A stretch of 41,894 bases of DNA, taken from IMG/VR virus record IMGVR_UViG_3300047548_001285, positions 1-41,894 of that record, one strand, 5' to 3'. Under the pieces are notes generated by a model. That model saw only the letters and a program-made list of their open reading frames with translations, had not been told where the DNA came from and did not search any database. Positions 38,879 to 41,894 of the stretch are shown here, piece by piece; the stretch's first letter is position 1; each line of letters starts with the position of its first letter. A program made the translations under genes and the position numbers. Origin of the DNA: a virus.

Positions 38879-39201
38879 TGTACGAAAATAAGTTTGGTCT
38901 CGAACTTATTGCTGCTGTAAAGCAGGGTGCAGAACGACTCAAATACGCTGACAAAAAAGATGTGATGCGCTTTTTGGAACGTGCGGGTGTTATTCCAACT
39001 CTAAATGAAAAAGGTACTATCGAACTTTGTGAAAACTGCAAAGGTGAGGGTATTGTATATTGGGATGAATGCACAAACTATCACAAGGGCGAATATGAAA
39101 CATATTCAAAAGAATGTCCGTATTGTGAAGGGTCGGGTCGTATGATAGTTACTGAACATTCTGCAATTACTCGTAGAGCGTTTAAACCAAGTGAAAAGTA
39201 A
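38878..39201 (+). CDS. DnaJ-type zinc-finger protein, 107 residues
   Basis: Contains CENCKGEG and CPYCEGSG, two CxxCxGxG repeats as in the DnaJ Cys-rich domain, enough for one zinc site. The N-terminal half (LIAAVKQGAERLKYADKKDV) is helical. It may bind unfolded protein or nucleic acid; the J-domain is absent. Confidence 0.7.
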   Translation: MYENKFGLELIAAVKQGAERLKYADKKDVMRFLERAGVIPTLNEKGTIELCENCKGEGIVYWDECTNYHKGEYETYSKECPYCEGSGRMIVTEHSAITRRAFKPSEK

Positions 39202-39423
39202 ATGGGTTTAGGTCCTCCTGTATGTGAGCATTGTGGTGTGTATGCATATTACGATGTAGACATAGAATCTTGGCATTGTAAATACTGTGGTAATAAAAAT
39301 CCACAGTGGCATACATGGTCCTGTGGTCTTACAGAGGAACAATTAGATGGTAATGCCAAGTTCCTCGATTTCGTGAAGGGATTTGATAATGCATCCACTA
39401 GCAGGGGACCTAACTCAACTTAG
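39202..39423 (+). CDS. Small zinc-ribbon protein, 73 residues
   Basis: CEHCGVYAYYDVDIESWHCKYCG gives two CxxC pairs 16 residues apart (shown here by their ends), a zinc ribbon. ATG directly follows the previous stop. Function unknown; a transcription or replication accessory role is possible. Confidence 0.65.
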   Translation: MGLGPPVCEHCGVYAYYDVDIESWHCKYCGNKNPQWHTWSCGLTEEQLDGNAKFLDFVKGFDNASTSRGPNST

Positions 39424-39625
39424 TGACGAAGAACTACTAAAGAAAGTAAACGAACTATACGATAGACTTAAAAAGGCTTATTACTTTCCAGATCCAAGTA
39501 TTAGTCACCAATTAAGACTATTGCTTGAATCTTATAGAAATGAGCAGCAACGCAGAGCACAAATTGCTCAGCAAAAATTTATGGATCAAAACAAAAAATT
39601 AGCAGACAGGATAGATATTAACTAA
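39389..39625 (+). CDS. Conserved T4-like phage helical protein, 78 residues
   Basis: ATG at 39389 gives MHPLAGDLTQLSDEELLKKV, which I recall as a conserved start in marine T4-like phages; TTG at 39383 is an alternative. The remainder is helical (LRLLLESYRNEQQRRAQIAQ). It overlaps the zinc-ribbon gene by 35 bases. Function unknown. Confidence 0.72.
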   Translation: MHPLAGDLTQLSDEELLKKVNELYDRLKKAYYFPDPSISHQLRLLLESYRNEQQRRAQIAQQKFMDQNKKLADRIDIN

Positions 39626-40287
39626 TGTTTACATGGAAAACTGGTTGGCACGGAATGATGCTGTTGGACAACATTCTAATTCCAAATGAATGGGAAATTA
39701 AGGTTGAGTTTAACGGTGAAGCAAATGATCCAGATCAAGAGCAAATTGCATTTGATAGATGCAAGTTCCTAATTGAAGTAGCTTATCAAGAAGCATTGTT
39801 TATGCACGTTGAAGAAGGTACATTTAGCAAGTTACACGATAAGATTCTATGTCATAAGATTACTTTACCAGATGAAGCCATCGACAGTACAATTGCAATT
39901 GCAACACTTAGCAAGATGATGTGTATTGTAGAAGATCGTTTATCGTTCGATGGTATTAGTATTAGCAGTCGTATTTCTGAAGGTGTTGAATTCTATTTTG
40001 ATGCACATTTGATGAAGGAAGTTCCTTGGTTAATTGATAATCCTGTACGCAAGTTTACTGGTGAACCAGCATGGTTTATGAGAAGTGATGCCGGATCAAC
40101 TGATATTTGGATTCAAGGAAAGAAGAAGCACGAAATTATTCGCGATGTTGATGAATGGAAAACATACGGATTGGACTGGGAACAAACTCCTGTTACAAAT
40201 GCAAACGAAGCTGTTGCAGCAGCCAATCATAAACCCATAATCAAGAAGGGTTGGAAACCAAAGGTAATTGAGGGCGGCAAATCTTAA
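39625..40287 (+). CDS. Conserved hypothetical protein, 220 residues
   Basis: Overlaps the preceding stop by one base. The product (MFTWKTGWHGMMLLDNILIP...) is acidic with DPDQEQIAFDRCKFL and PWLIDNPVRKFTGEPAWFMR. I see no catalytic motif. Tight spacing with replication-side genes suggests a conserved role, unknown to me. Confidence 0.7.
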   Translation: MFTWKTGWHGMMLLDNILIPNEWEIKVEFNGEANDPDQEQIAFDRCKFLIEVAYQEALFMHVEEGTFSKLHDKILCHKITLPDEAIDSTIAIATLSKMMCIVEDRLSFDGISISSRISEGVEFYFDAHLMKEVPWLIDNPVRKFTGEPAWFMRSDAGSTDIWIQGKKKHEIIRDVDEWKTYGLDWEQTPVTNANEAVAAANHKPIIKKGWKPKVIEGGKS

Positions 40288-40817
40288 TGCTGTTAGACAA
40301 ATACAGTCGTAGGATTATAAGTGAGAATGATCTTATAAATCTTCTCTACATTAATCCTGCGGTTGATTTGTCACATGCGTATTTGGATAATGCTACTAAA
40401 CATAATAATGCCGTTGCTGCAAATTACAGCGAGTTATCAAAACTAAACGAACTACCAATACTTGACATTGATCTAGAAGTATGGCACAAGCAAAATCAGC
40501 AACATTGGTGTATGCCTGATGAATACAAAAATTTTGATATTTCTGCTTGGGTACTAAACGAATGTAATAATAACGAAACTGAATTGCAACGTTGCGGGCA
40601 AGAACTTCTTGAATATGCTGCTAGGGATTTACTGCCCTTATTACAATACCTTAAATACTTAGTAGACACTATGCGCGCCAATAACATTGTTTGGGGTGTA
40701 GGCAGAGGCAGTTCAACTGCAAGCTTTGTACTTTACAAAATTGGAGTACATAGAATTAACAGTATTGAATATCAATTACCGCTAGAAGAATTTTTTAAAG
40801 AGTTACTTGTAAATTGA
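40287..40817 (+). CDS. DnaE-like fragment (DNA polymerase III alpha-like)
   Basis: The 176-residue protein ends with VWGVGRGSSTASFVLYKIGV and INSIEYQLPLEEFF, which follow the DnaE palm-region pattern G-x-G-R-G-S...S-x-V-x-Y-x-L-x-I. The rest of DnaE is absent, so it is not a polymerase. Similar short proteins occur in T4-like phages. It could bind DNA or nucleotides; function unknown. Confidence 0.65.
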   Translation: MLLDKYSRRIISENDLINLLYINPAVDLSHAYLDNATKHNNAVAANYSELSKLNELPILDIDLEVWHKQNQQHWCMPDEYKNFDISAWVLNECNNNETELQRCGQELLEYAARDLLPLLQYLKYLVDTMRANNIVWGVGRGSSTASFVLYKIGVHRINSIEYQLPLEEFFKELLVN

Positions 40818-40859
40818 TTCTAGCCAACAAATATACTAAAATACTTTTAGGAGAATTAC

Positions 40860-41306
40860 ATGGGTAAGATTTATAGAACAGCTCAAGGTCGTCAATTAGA
40901 TATGGAAGCTATTCGTTTACAAAACGAATTAGTCCCAGCTTTGGGTAATATGCGTGTTAACGCAAGAGGTGATCAGCTAGGTCCAGGGGGAAAGATTGTT
41001 AAGACTCGCGAAATGATTATGGACGAGTACTACAAAACTCGTGCAACACCAGCTACTGATAATATTCCGCAGCAAAGCGAAATTCCAACACGCAGCAACC
41101 CAAGTCGTCGTAGAACCGACCCGCTTCCTACAAGTAGCAAGAAATCTGAGTTTACACCTGATATTGCTAGACCAGATGACATTAAACCAGCTACACAAGA
41201 AGCACCAAAAACAGAAGCAAAAGCCGAACCAAAGCTTAAGGGTGGTCTAGCTGCTGCTATTGCTAAGACAAAAAGTACAGAGAAAAAAGTAAAGAGGATT
41301 GAATAA
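40860..41306 (+). CDS. Conserved T4-like structural-type protein, 148 residues
   Basis: AGGAG precedes the ATG. The first 60 residues (MGKIYRTAQGRQLDMEAIRL, QNELVPALGNMRVNARGDQL) follow a conserved T4-like marine phage protein, probably head-associated. The C-terminal half is low-complexity (Pro, Thr, Lys, Ala). It overlaps the GroES start by one base. Confidence 0.7.
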   Translation: MGKIYRTAQGRQLDMEAIRLQNELVPALGNMRVNARGDQLGPGGKIVKTREMIMDEYYKTRATPATDNIPQQSEIPTRSNPSRRRTDPLPTSSKKSEFTPDIARPDDIKPATQEAPKTEAKAEPKLKGGLAAAIAKTKSTEKKVKRIE

Positions 41307-41653
41307 TGCCAGTAACACACGTTGAAGGAAAAGTAATTCCAGTTAGAGATCATATTCTTGTTGAGGAAATGAACTTCGGTGAACGTAAAACACGATCAGG
41401 TATCATTCTACCTGGTGATAATGGCGAAGTTCGTGGCATTCGTCCACGTTGGGGCCGCGTTTATGCAGTTGGGCATGAACAAAAGGATGTAAAAGAAGGA
41501 CAATATATTCTTGTAAGTCATGGTCGTTGGACTCGCGGCGTTGATGTTACATATGAAGGTAAGACAATTACTATTCGTCGTGTCGACAATAACGATGTAT
41601 TGCTTGTTAGTGATGACCATCCAGGGGTTGATGAGAACGTAAACGCATCATGA
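41306..41653 (+). CDS. GroES-like co-chaperonin (gp31 analogue)
   Basis: The 115-residue protein has VIPVRDHILVEEMNFGERKT, SGIILPGDNGEVRG, WGRVYAVG and GQYILVSHGRW, the GroES barrel with its mobile loop (RKTRSGIIL). In T4 gp31 replaces GroES for folding the major capsid protein with host GroEL. Length and order are close to GroES. The next gene's ATG overlaps its stop. Confidence 0.92.
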   Translation: MPVTHVEGKVIPVRDHILVEEMNFGERKTRSGIILPGDNGEVRGIRPRWGRVYAVGHEQKDVKEGQYILVSHGRWTRGVDVTYEGKTITIRRVDNNDVLLVSDDHPGVDENVNAS

Positions 41654-41811
41654 CCCAACAAGAAATAATGACAGAACTAGATATTCTAAGAAGGAATGTC
41701 GCAGACTTGCAAGCAGAGTTAAACAAAGCATACAAGCGTATTGCTGAGTTATCCGATCAAGTTATTGCTTTACAGCGTGAGCAGAGTGTAAGCTTAGGGC
41801 AACGCTATTAA
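41650..41811 (+). CDS. Small coiled-coil protein, 53 residues
   Basis: ATG overlaps the GroES stop (ATGA). The product (MTQQEIMTELDILRRNVADL...) is a single heptad-type helix (LQAELNKAYKRIAELSDQVI) ending SVSLGQRY. It lies between GroES and the clamp loader. Function unknown. Confidence 0.65.
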   Translation: MTQQEIMTELDILRRNVADLQAELNKAYKRIAELSDQVIALQREQSVSLGQRY

Positions 41812-41820
41812 GAGGAATAC

Positions 41821-41894
41821 ATGAAGCAGCTTTGGGTAGAATCGTATAGGCCAAAAACAATTGATGATTACGTTTGGCGTGATCAAGATCAAAA
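41821..41894 (+). CDS. Sliding clamp loader large subunit (gp44-like), 5' end only
   Basis: AGAGGA precedes the ATG. The 24 visible residues (MKQLWVESYRPKTIDDYVWR...) match the start of T4 gp44-type and RFC-like AAA+ loaders (YRPKT motif). The gene continues beyond the window. It loads the gp45 clamp for replication and late transcription in T4. Confidence 0.85.
   Translation, partial: MKQLWVESYRPKTIDDYVWRDQDQ

Overview
The window is a low-GC stretch of a large T4-like (tevenvirus-type) tailed phage. Evidence: a GroES/gp31-type co-chaperonin is followed by the start of a gp44-type clamp-loader gene at the right edge; long fibre and structural genes run in one block; and many genes are preceded by copies of the T4-type late promoter octamer TATAAATA or close variants (CATAAATA, CTAAATA, AATAAATA). 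The host cannot be read from the sequence. A giant RNA resembling the GOLLD class, first found in lake metagenomes and lactobacilli, points weakly to an aquatic source.

Left third (1-9.7 kb): an RNA-rich region. I see 21 tRNAs here and five more scattered to 24.7 kb, 26 in all, covering every amino acid except Cys and Trp. They include an initiator-like tRNA. Between them lie tRNA-like pieces without an encoded CCA, several 70-180 nt elements closed by perfect stems of 7-24 bp, one H-type pseudoknot element, and a ~950 nt RNA with its own promoter, many GNRA hairpins, an embedded tRNA-Glu-like domain and a terminator. Genes in this part include a CCA-adding enzyme, a DUF6492-like glycosyltransferase, a radical SAM protein, HNH nucleases, DoxX and a deoxycytidylate-type deaminase.

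Middle (9.7-29.8 kb): an accessory region with genes on both strands. It holds three more radical SAM enzymes, four related ADP-ribosyltransferase-like proteins (one with catalytic residues lost), a zeta-toxin-like P-loop kinase, a small protein kinase, a Nudix hydrolase, GMP reductase, a queuosine-precursor transporter, translation initiation factor IF-1, two cell-wall enzymes (RlpA-like and TIGR02594-like), an A-type Fe-S carrier and HNH endonucleases. Several predicted effectors share a short N-terminus resembling the T4 capsid-targeting sequence, so they may be packaged in the head and injected with the DNA.

Right third (29.8-41.9 kb): virion and replication genes on the plus strand: fibre and Ig-domain structural proteins, small fibre-assembly-like proteins, a terminator, MazG, small zinc proteins, a DnaE-like fragment, a conserved head-type protein, GroES and the clamp loader.

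A possible common theme is control of host translation. At least eight late genes have the promoter octamer only 4-8 nt before the start codon, so their mRNAs would be leaderless or nearly so. The same phage carries IF-1, an initiator-like tRNA, a near-complete tRNA set and a tRNA 3'-end repair enzyme.
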